A stretch of 64,000 nucleotides of DNA. Origin: Blastococcus sp. VKM Ac-2987 (lineage in GTDB: Bacteria; Actinomycetota; Actinomycetes; Mycobacteriales; Geodermatophilaceae). The stretch spans positions 62,001 through 126,000 of the forward strand of contig NZ_JAPVBG010000004.1 of assembly GCF_026967805.1 (NCBI RefSeq), read 5' to 3'. A model generated the notes under the pieces. It ran no database searches, had not been told where the DNA came from, and was given only the letters and a program-made list of their open reading frames with translations. Made by a program: the position numbers and the translations under genes. Shown here in pieces: positions 7,896 to 17,366 of the stretch (its first letter is position 1; each line of letters opens with the position of its first letter).

Positions 7896-8900
7896 GTGGC
7901 CGACACCGGGAACCGCACGCTGCGGCTGCTCTCGCTGATGCAGGGGCGTCGCCAGTGGGCCGGCGGCGAGCTCGCCGACCGGCTCGGGGTGTCGCTGCGG
8001 ACGCTGCGCCGCGACATCGGCCGGCTCCGCGAGCTCGGCTACCCGGTCGAGGCGCAGCCGGGCGTCGAGGGTGGGTACCGGCTGACGCCCGGCACCGCCC
8101 TGCCGCCGCTGGTCCTCGACGACGACGAGGCGGTCGCCCTGACCGTCGGGCTGCAGGCCGCGGCGCAGACGGCGGTGGCCGGCATGGCGGAGGCGTCGGT
8201 GCGCGCGCTGACCAAGGTCGTCCAGGTCCTGCCACCGCGCCTCCGCCGCCGGGCGGACGCGCTGCGGGCCGTCACGGACGCCGCGGCGTGGGCGGGGCCG
8301 GGCGGCACCGTCGACCCCCGCGACCTCACCGTCGTCGCACAGGCGTGCCGCGACACCGAGCGGCTGACCTTCGCCTACACGGCGGCCGACGGCACGGGCA
8401 GCGACCGGCTCGTCGAGCCGCACCGGCTGGTCGCGCTCGGCCGGCGCTGGTACCTGGTCGCCCACGACCTCCACCGGGGGGAGTGGCGCACCTTCCGGCT
8501 GGACCGGCTGGCCGCGCCCACGGCGACCGGTGCCCGGTTCGCCCCGCGCACCCTCCCGGCGGAGGATGCCGCGGCCTTCGTGCGCGCCGCCCTCGGCGTA
8601 CGGGGGACGGCCACCCGGGTGGAGGTCCTGGTGCACGCGCCGGCCGGGGACGTGCGCCGGCGGATCGGCCAGTGGTCCACCGTGGAGCCGGTCGACGACG
8701 GCAGCTGCCGGGTGCGCATGGAGACCGACGACCTGGCCTGGCCGGCCTTCGCACTCGGGGTCGCCGGGGCCGAGTGCGAGATCGTCAGCCCGCCGGAACT
8801 GCGGGACGTGCTGGGGGAGTGGGCGGCGCGCTTCGACCGGGCCGCTGCGGGCCGTCCGCCCGGGCCGCGCGCGCCCGGTGCCGGGCTCGCCGGGACATGA
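7896..8900 (+). CDS. HTH-WYL (YafY/DeoR-like) transcriptional regulator
   Basis: A 334-residue regulator. The N-terminal winged helix (LADRLGVSLRTLRRDIGRLRELGYPVEA, about 20-60) is followed by a middle helical part and a WYL domain (about 140-210: VEPHRLVALGRRWYLVAHD, with an F-R-L-D-R end); a C-terminal WCX-like part follows. The GTG at 7896 is chosen because the HTH begins soon after it. The last 116 bp overlap the convergent YihY gene, which is long but plausible since the terminal 20 residues are low-complexity Pro/Gly/Arg. Confidence 0.87.
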   Translation: MADTGNRTLRLLSLMQGRRQWAGGELADRLGVSLRTLRRDIGRLRELGYPVEAQPGVEGGYRLTPGTALPPLVLDDDEAVALTVGLQAAAQTAVAGMAEASVRALTKVVQVLPPRLRRRADALRAVTDAAAWAGPGGTVDPRDLTVVAQACRDTERLTFAYTAADGTGSDRLVEPHRLVALGRRWYLVAHDLHRGEWRTFRLDRLAAPTATGARFAPRTLPAEDAAAFVRAALGVRGTATRVEVLVHAPAGDVRRRIGQWSTVEPVDDGSCRVRMETDDLAWPAFALGVAGAECEIVSPPELRDVLGEWAARFDRAAAGRPPGPRAPGAGLAGT

Positions 8901-9780
8901 CGCGGTAACCCGCCAGCAGCGCGGCGTTGCCGAGCAGCAACCACAGCCCCAGCAGCACCGCGGTGGCCAGGGCCGTCGGCCCGTAGCGGTCGGTGAAGTC
9001 GGCGTACTCCAGGTAGACGAGGTAGCCGCCGGTGGTCAGCGCAACCAGCCCCACCGCCGTCGCCGCGCCGATGGCGACGTCGTGCCACCGCGTCTCCCAG
9101 AGCCCGAACAGCCCGTAGATCAAGGCGATGATCAGGCCCACCAGGAGCAGGGCGCCGGCACCCAGCGCGAGCCGCAGCGCGAGGCCGGGCCCGAGCAGCC
9201 GGGGAACGAGGTAGAGCGCCGCCAGACCCGAGAAGACCGCCAGCGGCAGGACAGCGATGATCACCAGGGCGAGGAGTCGTCCCTTCATCCCGCGCATCCG
9301 GCGCTCGGACTGCGGGGCGATGGTGCTGAAGGCGCGGGCGAGCGCGGCGCCGTACGTGGTCGCCGGCCAGATCGCCGCCAGCGCCGCCACCGGCCCGGTC
9401 TGCGCCGCGACGTCGATGAGCCCCCGCAGGATGTCGGCGACCGGGAGCTGCTCGGGGGCCTGGTCGCCGACCTCCGTGCCGAGGTCCTGCAGCGCGGACT
9501 CGTCCACCGCCAGGCCCGCCACCCAGAAGCCGAGCAGCACCATGGGCGGCAGCGAGACGAGCGCGTAGAAGGCCAGGCTGGAGCTGGTGGTCAGGAACTC
9601 CGGGCTGCGCAGCCACTCCGCGAACCTGCGGACCGGGGACGGCAGCCGGCGGTAGCCCTCGCCCACCCGTCGCCGGATGTGGCGGACCCGCTGCCGGGCA
9701 GCGCTCAGCGGACCCCCGGGGCCCGCCCCGGGCCGGTCCGTGCGCTGCTCCGGCGTCCGCGGAGCCGGGTGCTCACGCAC
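8785..9780 (-). CDS. YihY/BrkB family membrane protein
   Basis: A 331-residue inner-membrane protein with about six hydrophobic segments from residue 50 on; the YihY core includes SSSLAFYALVSLPPMVLLGF and the late IGAATAVGLVALTTGGYLVY. The family was once annotated as ribonuclease BN, but its function is unknown. The start is uncertain: the GTG at 9780 (VREHPAPRT) is the last one before the conserved part, overlapping the end of the CAP gene by 8 bp with a distant AGGAGG. The basic C-terminal tail overlaps the WYL gene on the other strand. Confidence 0.8.
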   Translation of the reverse strand: MREHPAPRTPEQRTDRPGAGPGGPLSAARQRVRHIRRRVGEGYRRLPSPVRRFAEWLRSPEFLTTSSSLAFYALVSLPPMVLLGFWVAGLAVDESALQDLGTEVGDQAPEQLPVADILRGLIDVAAQTGPVAALAAIWPATTYGAALARAFSTIAPQSERRMRGMKGRLLALVIIAVLPLAVFSGLAALYLVPRLLGPGLALRLALGAGALLLVGLIIALIYGLFGLWETRWHDVAIGAATAVGLVALTTGGYLVYLEYADFTDRYGPTALATAVLLGLWLLLGNAALLAGYRVMSRRARHRARAARADGPQRPGRSAPPTPPARPAVPAG

Positions 9781-10402
9781 AGCTGGGTCCGTCCTCCTCC
9801 GGCCGGGCGATAGGGTCCACCGGCGGCGTCCCCCGGTCCACCGGCGGCCGCTCGGCGTCCACCGTGCGCCCGAACTCCTGCGCGGCCCAGACCGATCCGT
9901 CCGGCGCGCAGAACACCCCGACGCCGAGACGGTCCCAGCCCGGGTTGAGCACGTTCGCCCGGTGCCCGTCCGACCGCATCCACCCCACGTGCGCGACCCC
10001 GGCCGGCACCGGACCGGAGGCGGTGAAGATGTTCTCGCCCAGGCCGGTGAAGCCGGACAGGGCGTCGCCGGCGAGCACCTCGCGCACGTCCTGGTGCTCC
10101 AGCACCCCGCGCTCGGCCATGGCGGCGCTCCAGTCGCGGGCGACCCGGGCCAGCTCCGCGTTCCAGGCGACCGGCTCCAGCCCCCGGGCACGGCGCTCGT
10201 CGTTCACCCGGTCGAAGATCGCGCGGGCGATCTGCTCCTCCGCATCGGCGGTGGTGCCCGCCTCCGGCGGCGACTGCGGAGCGGGACCCGTCGCCGTCGA
10301 GGCACCGACGGGCACCTCCACGGCGACGCAGCCGGTGAGCGGGACGACGGCGGCGCACAGCAGCCCGAGCAGCCGAGCGGCGGTCCTGCGGGAGCTGGTC
10401 AT
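9773..10402 (-). CDS. CAP/SCP-domain lipoprotein
   Basis: A 209-residue exported protein. Signal peptide with lipobox PLTGC (C25), a Pro/Ala/Thr linker to about 50, then a CAP (cysteine-rich secretory/PR-1, bacterial YkwD-like) domain: IFDRVNDERRARGLEPVAWN, HQDVREVL, GLGENIF, HVGWMRSDGHRANVL, and an end GVGVFCAPDG. His and Glu residues expected in the CAP pocket are present. Bacterial members act at the cell surface and their substrate is unknown. It overlaps the YihY start, so the pair may be co-transcribed. Confidence 0.88.
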   Translation of the reverse strand: MTSSRRTAARLLGLLCAAVVPLTGCVAVEVPVGASTATGPAPQSPPEAGTTADAEEQIARAIFDRVNDERRARGLEPVAWNAELARVARDWSAAMAERGVLEHQDVREVLAGDALSGFTGLGENIFTASGPVPAGVAHVGWMRSDGHRANVLNPGWDRLGVGVFCAPDGSVWAAQEFGRTVDAERPPVDRGTPPVDPIARPEEDGPSCA

Positions 10403-10445
10403 CCCTCCTTGGTACCCCCGCAGCCGGCCGGGCAGGCGGGCCGGC

Positions 10446-11402
10446 TCAGCCGAAGCGGCCGCTGCGCTTGTTCCGGTAGAGCTGCTCGTCCGCCCGCGCG
10501 AGCACGGCCGCCACGTCGTCCTGGGGCCGGGCCGTGGCGATCCCGGCCGTCCAGGTGAAGGGATGGGTGCGGCCGAGCTGGCCGATCAGCTCGCGGGCGG
10601 CGTCCTCGTCGGTCGCCGGGAGGCAGAGCACGAACTCGTCGCCTCCGTAGCGGCCGAGCAGGTCCGCCCGGCGCAGCCGGCGGCTCCAGTTCGCGGTGAG
10701 GCTGCGCAGCAGTTCGTCGCCGGCGTGGTGGCCGTCCCGGTCGTTGACCAGCTTGAAGTCGTCGAGGTCGAGGATCGCGACGCTCAGCGCCTCGCCGCTG
10801 CGGGCGGCGCGGGCCAGCTGCCGGGACGCGTGCTCCTCCCAGGCGCGCCGGTTGGCGACGCCGGTGAGCGGGTCGGTCCCGGCCGCCGTCCGGAGCCGCT
10901 GCGCCAGCCGGCCCTGAGCCTCGGTCAGCGCGGCGACCGCCACCGCGACGGGCAACCACGCGGCCCAGAACCCCGACGGCGCGGCCGCCCAGGCGCCGGT
11001 GCTGCCGCTGGCGACCACCAGGACGGCGTGCAGCCGGGCGGCGGGCAACGGCAGGAAGTGCGCGGCGTACAGGCCGACGGCGATCATCGCCGGGCCCAGC
11101 CCGACCACCCCGACGGCCGTGGCGGAGCGCCACGCCAGCAGGCCGATGAGCACCGACAGCAGCGCCACCGCGGCGTGCAGGGCCCACGGGCGCACCCGGG
11201 GGCCGGCGAGCGCCAGCGCCGCGCCGCCGCCCAGCCCGGCGGCGCCCAGCACCTGGAGCAGCCGCACGGGGGTGGCCTCGTCCATCGGCGCGGCAGCGCC
11301 CGCCCAGCACAGCGCGCCGCTGACGATGTACACCACCGCCAGGAGCGCCGCGGGCGTCCGTCGTCCGGTCTGCACCGCGCCCCTCCTCCCGTTGCCGTCC
11401 AT
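10446..11402 (-). CDS. Membrane diguanylate cyclase (GGDEF)
   Basis: A 318-residue protein. About five or six hydrophobic segments fill residues 17-150, followed by a GGDEF domain (about 165-318) beginning GTDPLTGVANRRAWEEH. The active site is intact (GRYGGDEFVLC), and an RxxD inhibitory-site motif (RRAD) sits five residues before GGDEF, so product inhibition is expected. It makes c-di-GMP in response to an unknown membrane cue. No EAL domain is attached. The PilZ protein at the left edge is a possible effector. Confidence 0.92.
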   Translation of the reverse strand: MDGNGRRGAVQTGRRTPAALLAVVYIVSGALCWAGAAAPMDEATPVRLLQVLGAAGLGGGAALALAGPRVRPWALHAAVALLSVLIGLLAWRSATAVGVVGLGPAMIAVGLYAAHFLPLPAARLHAVLVVASGSTGAWAAAPSGFWAAWLPVAVAVAALTEAQGRLAQRLRTAAGTDPLTGVANRRAWEEHASRQLARAARSGEALSVAILDLDDFKLVNDRDGHHAGDELLRSLTANWSRRLRRADLLGRYGGDEFVLCLPATDEDAARELIGQLGRTHPFTWTAGIATARPQDDVAAVLARADEQLYRNKRSGRFG

Positions 11403-11603
11403 CCTCGCTGGTCACCGCGGTGATCGACGGTCCGGACCGGTCGCGTCCCACCCCTCCGGGTGGTCCCGGCGGGGGTGGCGCACCCGGCTGCGGCCGGGGC
11501 GCTCCGCCCGTACGGTGGCGGTGCGGCTGGGAGGCAGCCGATGGCAGGCGCGGGTCGCCGGCGGCGCCGGACATCCCGCGCCGCGGCCCGGACGGGAGCG
11601 CGT

Positions 11604-12731
11604 GTGGAGTCCACCGGTCGTCCGCCGGCCGTCGTGGGCGCCACCGTCGGGGTGGAGGAGGAGTTCCACCTCGTCGATCCGGAGACCTTCGAGCTCACCC
11701 CCGCCCCGGGGCTAGCCGAGGCGGTCCTGCGGCACGACTTCGGCGAGCGGGTGCACCCCGAGATCAGCACGACGCAGCTGGAGACGGCCACCGGTATCTG
11801 CCGCACGCTGGGCGAGCTGCGGGCCGAGCTCGCGGCCACCCGGGCCCAGGCGCGCGCCGCGGCGGCCGGCGCGGGCGTCGCACTGCTCCCGGCGTCGACC
11901 CACCCGTCGGCCGGGTGGCGGCAGCAGGTGCTCACCCCGGCACCGCGGTACGAGGCGATGGTGCAGCGGTGGGCCGGCCTGGCGGCCCGGCAGGACATCA
12001 CCGGCTGCCACGTGCACGTCGGCGTCCCGGACCTCGACACCGCGGTCGCGGTGCTCGACCGCGCCCGCCCCTACCTGCCGCTGCTGCTGGCGATGACCGG
12101 CAGCTCCCCGTTCCACGACGGCGCCGACACCGGCTACGAGAGCTACCGGACGCTCTGGTGGGGGCGCTGGCCGCACACCGGGGTGCCCGAACCGCTGGGC
12201 TCCGGCGCGCGGTACCGGGAGGTCGTCGCCGGCCTGGTCGCCGCCGGTGTCGTCGCGGACGCCTCCCACGTGTACTGGGACCTGCGCCCCTCGTCGCACC
12301 TGCCGACCGTGGAGTTCCGGCTGGCCGACGTCTGCAGCGACGTCGAGGACGCCGTGCTGCACGCCGCGCTGGTCCGCTCGCTGGTGCGGGTGCTCGCCGC
12401 CCGCGCCGAGCGCGACGAGCCGGTTCCGGTGATCCGCCCCGAGCTGCTGCGGGCGGCCCGCTGGCGGGCCGCCCGCGACGGCCTCACCGGTCAGCTGTTC
12501 GACCCGGTCGCCGGAGCGCTCGTCGACGCCCGGACCGCGGTGGACGGTCTGCTCGGCGAGCTCGCCGACGACCTCGCCGACCGGGGCGAGGAGGACGAGG
12601 TGCGGGAGCTGGTGCGCCGGCTGTTCGGCCGGGGTACCTCGGCCGTGCGCCAGCGTGCGGTGTGGCGGCGGACCGGTGACCTGCGGCAGGTGACGGCCGC
12701 GGTCGTGCGGGAGGGGAGCCCCGGTGCCTGA
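11604..12731 (+). CDS. YbdK-type carboxylate-amine ligase (GCS2 family)
   Basis: A 375-residue ATP-dependent ligase of the glutamate-cysteine ligase family 2. TVGVEEEFHLVDPETFEL near the N-terminus is the family start, with Mg/ATP ligand glutamates; STTQLETATG, GCHVHVGVPD and SHVYWDLRPSSHLPTVEFR follow. The product is not fixed: E. coli YbdK shows only weak GCL activity, and actinobacteria use mycothiol. The open frame extends upstream, but the GTG at 11604 behind GGGAG places the conserved motif at the usual distance. Its stop overlaps the next gene by 8 bp. Confidence 0.85.
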   Translation: MESTGRPPAVVGATVGVEEEFHLVDPETFELTPAPGLAEAVLRHDFGERVHPEISTTQLETATGICRTLGELRAELAATRAQARAAAAGAGVALLPASTHPSAGWRQQVLTPAPRYEAMVQRWAGLAARQDITGCHVHVGVPDLDTAVAVLDRARPYLPLLLAMTGSSPFHDGADTGYESYRTLWWGRWPHTGVPEPLGSGARYREVVAGLVAAGVVADASHVYWDLRPSSHLPTVEFRLADVCSDVEDAVLHAALVRSLVRVLAARAERDEPVPVIRPELLRAARWRAARDGLTGQLFDPVAGALVDARTAVDGLLGELADDLADRGEEDEVRELVRRLFGRGTSAVRQRAVWRRTGDLRQVTAAVVREGSPGA

Positions 12732-13413
12732 CCCGACGGCGGGGTCGATCCCGGCCGCCGGCCGGCTCGGCAGCCGGCCGGGGCCCGCGCCGGCCGGAGA
12801 TCCGTGGCCGGCCGGGGTGCACGAGCTGGAGCTCGGCGGGGGAGCGGAGGTGCTGCTCGCGGTCCCGCCGGGCGAGCCGCTGCCGCGGCCCGTGCTGGTG
12901 TTCTGCCACGGCGCCGGCGGCACCCCGGCGCAGAGCCTCGGCGCGCTGGGCCGCGCGGCCGCCGACCGCGGGGTGCTCGTGCTGGCGCCGCGGTCCGGTG
13001 CGGCCACCTGGGACCTGATCGCCGGCCGGCTGGGCCGGGACGTCGCCGTCCTGGACGCCGCCCTCGCGCAGGTCGCCGAGCAGGTGCCGGTCAGCCGCTG
13101 CGCGATCGGCGGCTTCTCCGACGGCGCCTCCTACGCGCTGTCGCTCGGCCCGGCCAACGGCGACCTGTTCGACGCCGTGCTCGCCTTCTCACCGGGCTTC
13201 GCCGTCCCCCCGGCCCGCCGGGGGCGGCCGCGGATCTGGCTCACCCACGGGACCGGTGACCGGGTCCTCCCGGTCGACCGCTGCGGACGCCGGCTGGCCG
13301 CCGCCTTCCGCGACGAGGGCTACCCGGTCACCTACGACGAGTTCGACGGCGGGCACGTGGTCCGGCCCGAGGGCGTGGTCACGGCCCTGCGGTGGTGGCT
13401 CGACGAGGGGTGA
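12724..13413 (+). CDS. Alpha/beta hydrolase, phospholipase/carboxylesterase-like
   Basis: A 229-residue hydrolase. VLVFCHGAGGTP forms the oxyanion side, GGFSDGASYAL holds the nucleophile serine (GFSDG), THGTGDRVLP the acid and GGHVVRPEG the histidine: a complete triad in the dienelactone hydrolase/esterase order. There is no signal peptide, so it is cytosolic. It overlaps the YbdK-like gene and is probably co-translated. The substrate is unknown. Confidence 0.82.
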   Translation: MPDPTAGSIPAAGRLGSRPGPAPAGDPWPAGVHELELGGGAEVLLAVPPGEPLPRPVLVFCHGAGGTPAQSLGALGRAAADRGVLVLAPRSGAATWDLIAGRLGRDVAVLDAALAQVAEQVPVSRCAIGGFSDGASYALSLGPANGDLFDAVLAFSPGFAVPPARRGRPRIWLTHGTGDRVLPVDRCGRRLAAAFRDEGYPVTYDEFDGGHVVRPEGVVTALRWWLDEG

Positions 13414-13421
13414 CCCGGGAG

Positions 13422-13462
13422 CGCACCGGCGCGGGGGAGCAGCGTCCGTCCCGGCCGGTGCG
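13422..13462. terminator. Hairpin between convergent hydrolase and ndh
   Basis: CGCACCGGC (13422-13430) and GCCGGTGCG (13454-13462) are perfect 9-bp inverted arms around a 23-nt GC-rich loop, in the 54-bp gap between two converging genes. No T-tract is seen, as is common in this GC range. A bidirectional terminator is likely. Confidence 0.5.
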
Positions 13463-13467
13463 GGGGC

Positions 13468-14901
13468 TCACGCGGATTCGCGCTGCGTGATGTCCTCGTT
13501 CGACGGGTCGGTGTTCTTGGGGCCGCCGGTCTTGGAGACCTCCCAGCCCGGGCCGAGCTGCTCCAGGGCCAGCCGGCCGTAGACCTGCTGCTGGGTGGCC
13601 ACCCGCTCGGACCGGCCGCGGCCCAGGAAGCTGACCATCCAGTGCAGCACCGTGGTGACGCGGCTCTTGAACCCGACGATGTACATCAGGTGCACGACCA
13701 GCCACAGCACCCAGGCGATGAACCCGCTGAACTTGAACCTGCCGATGTCGGCCACCGCGGAGAAGCGGGAGATCGTCGCCATCGAGCCCTTGTCGAAGTA
13801 CTCGAAGGGCTTCTGCGGCGCCTTGCCCGCGGCCCGCCGCTCGATCGCCTCGGCGGCGTAGCGCCCGCCCTGGATGGCGACCTGGGCGACACCGGGGAGC
13901 TTGTCCAGCGCCATCATGTCGCCGACCACGTGGATCTCCGGGTGGCCGGGGAGGGTGAGGTCGGGCTGCACCGAGATGCGGCCGGCGCGGTCGACCTCGG
14001 CACCGGTCTGCTCGCCGAGCTTCCGGCCCAGATCGCTGGCCTGCACGCCGGCGGCCCAGATCTTGGTCGCCGCCTGGATCCGGCGGACCTGGCCGTCGGT
14101 GTCCTTGACCGTGAGGCCGTCGGCGTCGACGTCGGTGACCATCGCGCCCAGCTGGACCTCGACGCCGATGCCGTTGAGCTGCTGCCGGGCGCGGTCGCCG
14201 AGCTTCTTGCCGAAGGAGGGCAGCACGGCGGGGGCGGCGTCGAGCAGGATCACCCGGGCGCCGGTCGGGTTGATGTTGCGGAAGTCGCGGCGCAGCGTGC
14301 GGCGGGCCAGCTCGGCGATCTGCCCGGCCATCTCCACGCCGGTGGGGCCGGCCCCGACGACGACGAAGGTCAGCAGCCGGTCGATCTCGGCCTGGTCCGT
14401 GGCGATCTCGGCGAGCTCGAAGGCGCCGAAGATCCGGCCGCGCAGCTCGAGGGCGTCGTCGATGCTCTTCATCCCGGGCGCGAACTCGGCGAACTGGTCG
14501 TTGCCGAAGTAGGACTGGCCGGCGCCCGCTGCCACGATCAGCTCGTCGTAGGGGTGCACGATCTTGCGGCCGAGGATCTCGGAGCTGACCGTGCGGGCGG
14601 CGACGTCGATCTCGGTGACCTCGCCGAGGACCACGCGGGCATTCTTCTGCCGGCGCAGGATCTCGCGGGTGGCCGGGGCGATCTCGCCCTCGGAGAGGAT
14701 GCCGGTAGCCACCTGGTAGAGCAGCGGCTGGAACAGGTGCTGGGCGGTCTTGCCGATGAGGGTGATGTCCACCGGGGCCTTGCCCAGGGCCCGGGCGGCG
14801 AACAGCCCACCGAAACCCGAGCCGACGATGACCACGCGCGACCGGCCGCCGGGGGAGTCGCTGCGGGCCTGCGCCTGCGCCTGCGCTGGTGATGTCGTCA
14901 T
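13468..14901 (-). CDS. ndh: Type II NADH dehydrogenase
   Basis: A 477-residue single-subunit, non-proton-pumping NADH:menaquinone oxidoreductase on the inner face of the membrane. The FAD site is VVIVGSGFGGLFAARAL, the quinone-side motif HLFQPLLYQVATG, the NADH-binding fold VVVGAGPTGVEMAGQIAEL and the FAD contact HVVGDMM. A C-terminal hydrophobic stretch (FIAWVLWLVVHLMYIVGF) anchors it. The length matches mycobacterial Ndh. The first 20 residues are a Gln/Ala/Ser-rich extension. It has its own upstream region and converges on the hydrolase gene. Confidence 0.93.
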   Translation of the reverse strand: MTTSPAQAQAQARSDSPGGRSRVVIVGSGFGGLFAARALGKAPVDITLIGKTAQHLFQPLLYQVATGILSEGEIAPATREILRRQKNARVVLGEVTEIDVAARTVSSEILGRKIVHPYDELIVAAGAGQSYFGNDQFAEFAPGMKSIDDALELRGRIFGAFELAEIATDQAEIDRLLTFVVVGAGPTGVEMAGQIAELARRTLRRDFRNINPTGARVILLDAAPAVLPSFGKKLGDRARQQLNGIGVEVQLGAMVTDVDADGLTVKDTDGQVRRIQAATKIWAAGVQASDLGRKLGEQTGAEVDRAGRISVQPDLTLPGHPEIHVVGDMMALDKLPGVAQVAIQGGRYAAEAIERRAAGKAPQKPFEYFDKGSMATISRFSAVADIGRFKFSGFIAWVLWLVVHLMYIVGFKSRVTTVLHWMVSFLGRGRSERVATQQQVYGRLALEQLGPGWEVSKTGGPKNTDPSNEDITQRESA

Positions 14902-15026
14902 GATGATTCATCCTCCCACTCGGGTCCGTGCGGATCGTGCCCGCCCTCGGGAGATGCGGGACACACTCCGTCGCGCCGGCTCCGCTCGGCTCGCGGACCC
15001 GGGGTGCGGCCGGTAGACCCCACGGG

Positions 15027-15680
15027 GTGCTGCCTTCGATCTCCGTCGTTCACGTGCCCGGTCTGGGGCTGGATGAACGTTCTTCGCGCAGGTTGCGCCA
15101 GGAACTTCCGGGCAGCGTCGTGGTGCTGCCGGGCATGGGGGAGGCCGCACCGGTGCCCCCGCTCGGCGAACTGGCCGCCCGCCTGGCCGAGGCGCTGCCC
15201 GAGGGGCCGGTGGTCCTGGTCGGGCACTCGCAGAGCTGCCAGGTGGTCGCGGCCGCCGCGACCGACCCCCGGGTGGCCGCCCTCGTGCTGTGCGGCCCGA
15301 CGACCGATCCGCGGATGCGCCGGTTCCCGGTGCTCGCCTGGCGCTGGGTGCGCACCGCGCTGGCCGAGCCGTGGTGGCAGGTGCCGCTGATCCTGCGCCA
15401 GTGGCTGCACACCGGCCCCCGGGCCATGGCCGCGCTGTGGCGCACGGCGTCACCGGACCCGATCGGCGCGCGGTTGCGCCGCTTGCGGGTGCCGGTCGTC
15501 GTCGTCCGGGGCGCCCGGGACGCGCTGTGCCCGGCGGCCTGGGCGCGGCAGGTGGCCGCGAACGCGCCCGGGGGCCGGCTCGTGGTGCTGCCGGGCGCGG
15601 CGCACATGGTCGTGCAGACCCACCCCGCCGAGCTCGCCGACGTGCTCCGCTCGGTCGGCGCCGGGCGGGCAACGGGGTGA
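15027..15680 (+). CDS. Alpha/beta hydrolase
   Basis: A 217-residue hydrolase with nucleophile motif VLVGHSQSCQVV, acid region VVRGARDALCP and histidine in PGAAHMVVQTHP. It belongs to the general lipase/peroxidase-like group and lacks a signal peptide. The start chosen is the GTG at 15027, seven bases after TAGACC, possibly a leaderless transcript. A longer open frame upstream carries no domain sequence. It ends 13 bp before the convergent xylB stop. Confidence 0.75.
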   Translation: MLPSISVVHVPGLGLDERSSRRLRQELPGSVVVLPGMGEAAPVPPLGELAARLAEALPEGPVVLVGHSQSCQVVAAAATDPRVAALVLCGPTTDPRMRRFPVLAWRWVRTALAEPWWQVPLILRQWLHTGPRAMAALWRTASPDPIGARLRRLRVPVVVVRGARDALCPAAWARQVAANAPGGRLVVLPGAAHMVVQTHPAELADVLRSVGAGRATG

Positions 15681-15693
15681 CGCGCCGGTCCGC

Positions 15694-17112
15694 CTACTGG
15701 CCGTCGGTGCGGCCCCGCACCTCCGCGTAGCGCTCGCGGACGTGGGTCGCCGCCGGTGCGTCGAACTCCTGGAGCCCCGGCTGCGGCCACTCCGGTGCCG
15801 CCGCGTCGCCGGAGAGCACCCAGGCGGCCTGGCGGGCGGCACCGTCGGCGACGTACTCGCCGGGCGGCGGCACGAGGACGGGGCGGCCGAAGATGCCCGG
15901 CGCCAGCTGCTGGACGGCCGCCGAGCGGGCCGCCCCGCCGACCAGCAGCACGCGTTCCACGGTCACGCCCTGGGCGACGACGGCCGCGATGCCGTCGGCC
16001 AGCCCGCAGAGCAGGCCCTCCACCGCGGCCCGGGCCCAGTGGGCGGGCGTCGAGGTGCGCAGCGTGAGCCCGTGCACCGAGCCGGTGGCGTCGGGCAGGT
16101 TCGGCGTCCGCTCGCCCTCCAGGTACGGGACGAGCACCAGGCCGTCGGCGCCCGAGGGGGCCGACAGCGCCAGCTCCGAGAGGGTCGCGTGGTCGACGCC
16201 GAGCAGCGCGGCGGCCGCGTCCAGCACGCGGGCGGCGTTCAGCGTGGCGACCAGCGGCAGGTGGTTGCCGGTGGCGTCGGCGAACCCGGCGACGGTGCCG
16301 GTCACGTCGGCGACCGCCGTCGCGGTCACCGCCGACACCACCCCGGACGTCCCGATCGAGACGACGACGTCGCCCGGGCGGGCCGCGAGGCCGAGCGCGG
16401 CCGCCGCGTTGTCGCCGGTGCCCGGGCCCAGGACCGCGCCGGAGCCGGCCAGCGCCCCCACCCGCTCGGCCGGCCCGGCCACCCGCGGCACGGCGGGCCG
16501 GCGCCCGCGCAGGGCGCGCTCCAGCAGGTCCAGGCGGTACTCCCCGGTGCGCGCCGACCAGTAGGCGGTGCCGCTGGCGTCGCCGCGGTCGGTGACCAGG
16601 GTGCCGAGCTCGCGGTCGGCCGACAGCCGCCAGGTCAGCCAGTCGTGGGGGAGGCAGACCGCTGCGGTGCGGTCGGCGTTGCCCGGTTCGGCGTCGGCCA
16701 GCCAGCGCAGCTTCGCCGCGGTGAACGAGGCGACCGGGACCACCCCCACCGCGTCGGCCCACGCCTGTCGGCCGGCGGCCTCGTCGCCGTCCCCGAGCTC
16801 GCGGATGAGGTCGGCGGCCGCGGGGGCCGACCGCACGTCGTTCCACAGCAGCGCGTCGCGGACGACCTCGCCCCGCTCGTCCAGGCAGACCATCCCGTGC
16901 TGCTGGCCGCCGACCGCGACGGCGGCCACGTCGTCGAGCCCACCCGCCTCGGTGGCGGCCGCGCGGAACGCGTCCTCCCACGCCTGCGGGGCGACCTCGG
17001 TGCCGGGCGGGTGCGGTGCCCGGCCGGAGCGGACGAGCGCCCCCGTGCCGGCGTCCCGGACGACGACCTTGCACGCCTGCGTCGAGGTGTCGACCCCCGC
17101 GACCAGGGTCAT
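15694..17112 (-). CDS. xylB: Xylulokinase
   Basis: A 472-residue FGGY-family kinase that phosphorylates D-xylulose at C5. It starts [17 protein letters not shown] (phosphate-binding), has [14 protein letters not shown], the substrate region [29 protein letters not shown] and the C-terminal [16 protein letters not shown]. The ATG follows GGAGGG. It diverges from xylR across 254 bp, so both may answer to the same ROK repressor. Length and motifs are normal for actinobacterial XylB. Confidence 0.95.
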   Translation of the reverse strand: MTLVAGVDTSTQACKVVVRDAGTGALVRSGRAPHPPGTEVAPQAWEDAFRAAATEAGGLDDVAAVAVGGQQHGMVCLDERGEVVRDALLWNDVRSAPAAADLIRELGDGDEAAGRQAWADAVGVVPVASFTAAKLRWLADAEPGNADRTAAVCLPHDWLTWRLSADRELGTLVTDRGDASGTAYWSARTGEYRLDLLERALRGRRPAVPRVAGPAERVGALAGSGAVLGPGTGDNAAAALGLAARPGDVVVSIGTSGVVSAVTATAVADVTGTVAGFADATGNHLPLVATLNAARVLDAAAALLGVDHATLSELALSAPSGADGLVLVPYLEGERTPNLPDATGSVHGLTLRTSTPAHWARAAVEGLLCGLADGIAAVVAQGVTVERVLLVGGAARSAAVQQLAPGIFGRPVLVPPPGEYVADGAARQAAWVLSGDAAAPEWPQPGLQEFDAPAATHVRERYAEVRGRTDGQ

Positions 17113-17288
17113 CGGGCCGCCCTCCGGCCCGCGGGAGCGGCAGCAGGGACGGAACGGGCCGCGGCGGGCCGGAGCGGGGACACGGAGGTCATGAGAACGG
17201 CACCTTAGGCGGCGTCGTCCGCTCGTGCCCGGCGGAGGTCGCGCGGGCCGCACCGGCCACCCGTTCGTGACCCGCGCCACGGGTCGTC

Positions 17289-17336
17289 TTGACCGCCCGA
17301 CCCCGGACCCCTAATTTGTTTGTTGATCCGACGAAT
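17289..17336 (+). promoter_or_regulatory. xylR promoter with overlapping semi-palindromic operator
   Basis: TTGACC (17289-17294) and TAATTT (17312-17317) are spaced 17 bp. The AT-rich stretch 17314-17336 has imperfect dyad symmetry (ATTyGT...ACrAAT) and covers the -10, as expected for an autoregulated ROK repressor site. It stands out from the surrounding GC-rich DNA. The operator assignment is inference. Confidence 0.6.
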
Positions 17337-17366
17337 ACCGGCAGACCGCTCCCCGAGGAGGTGCGC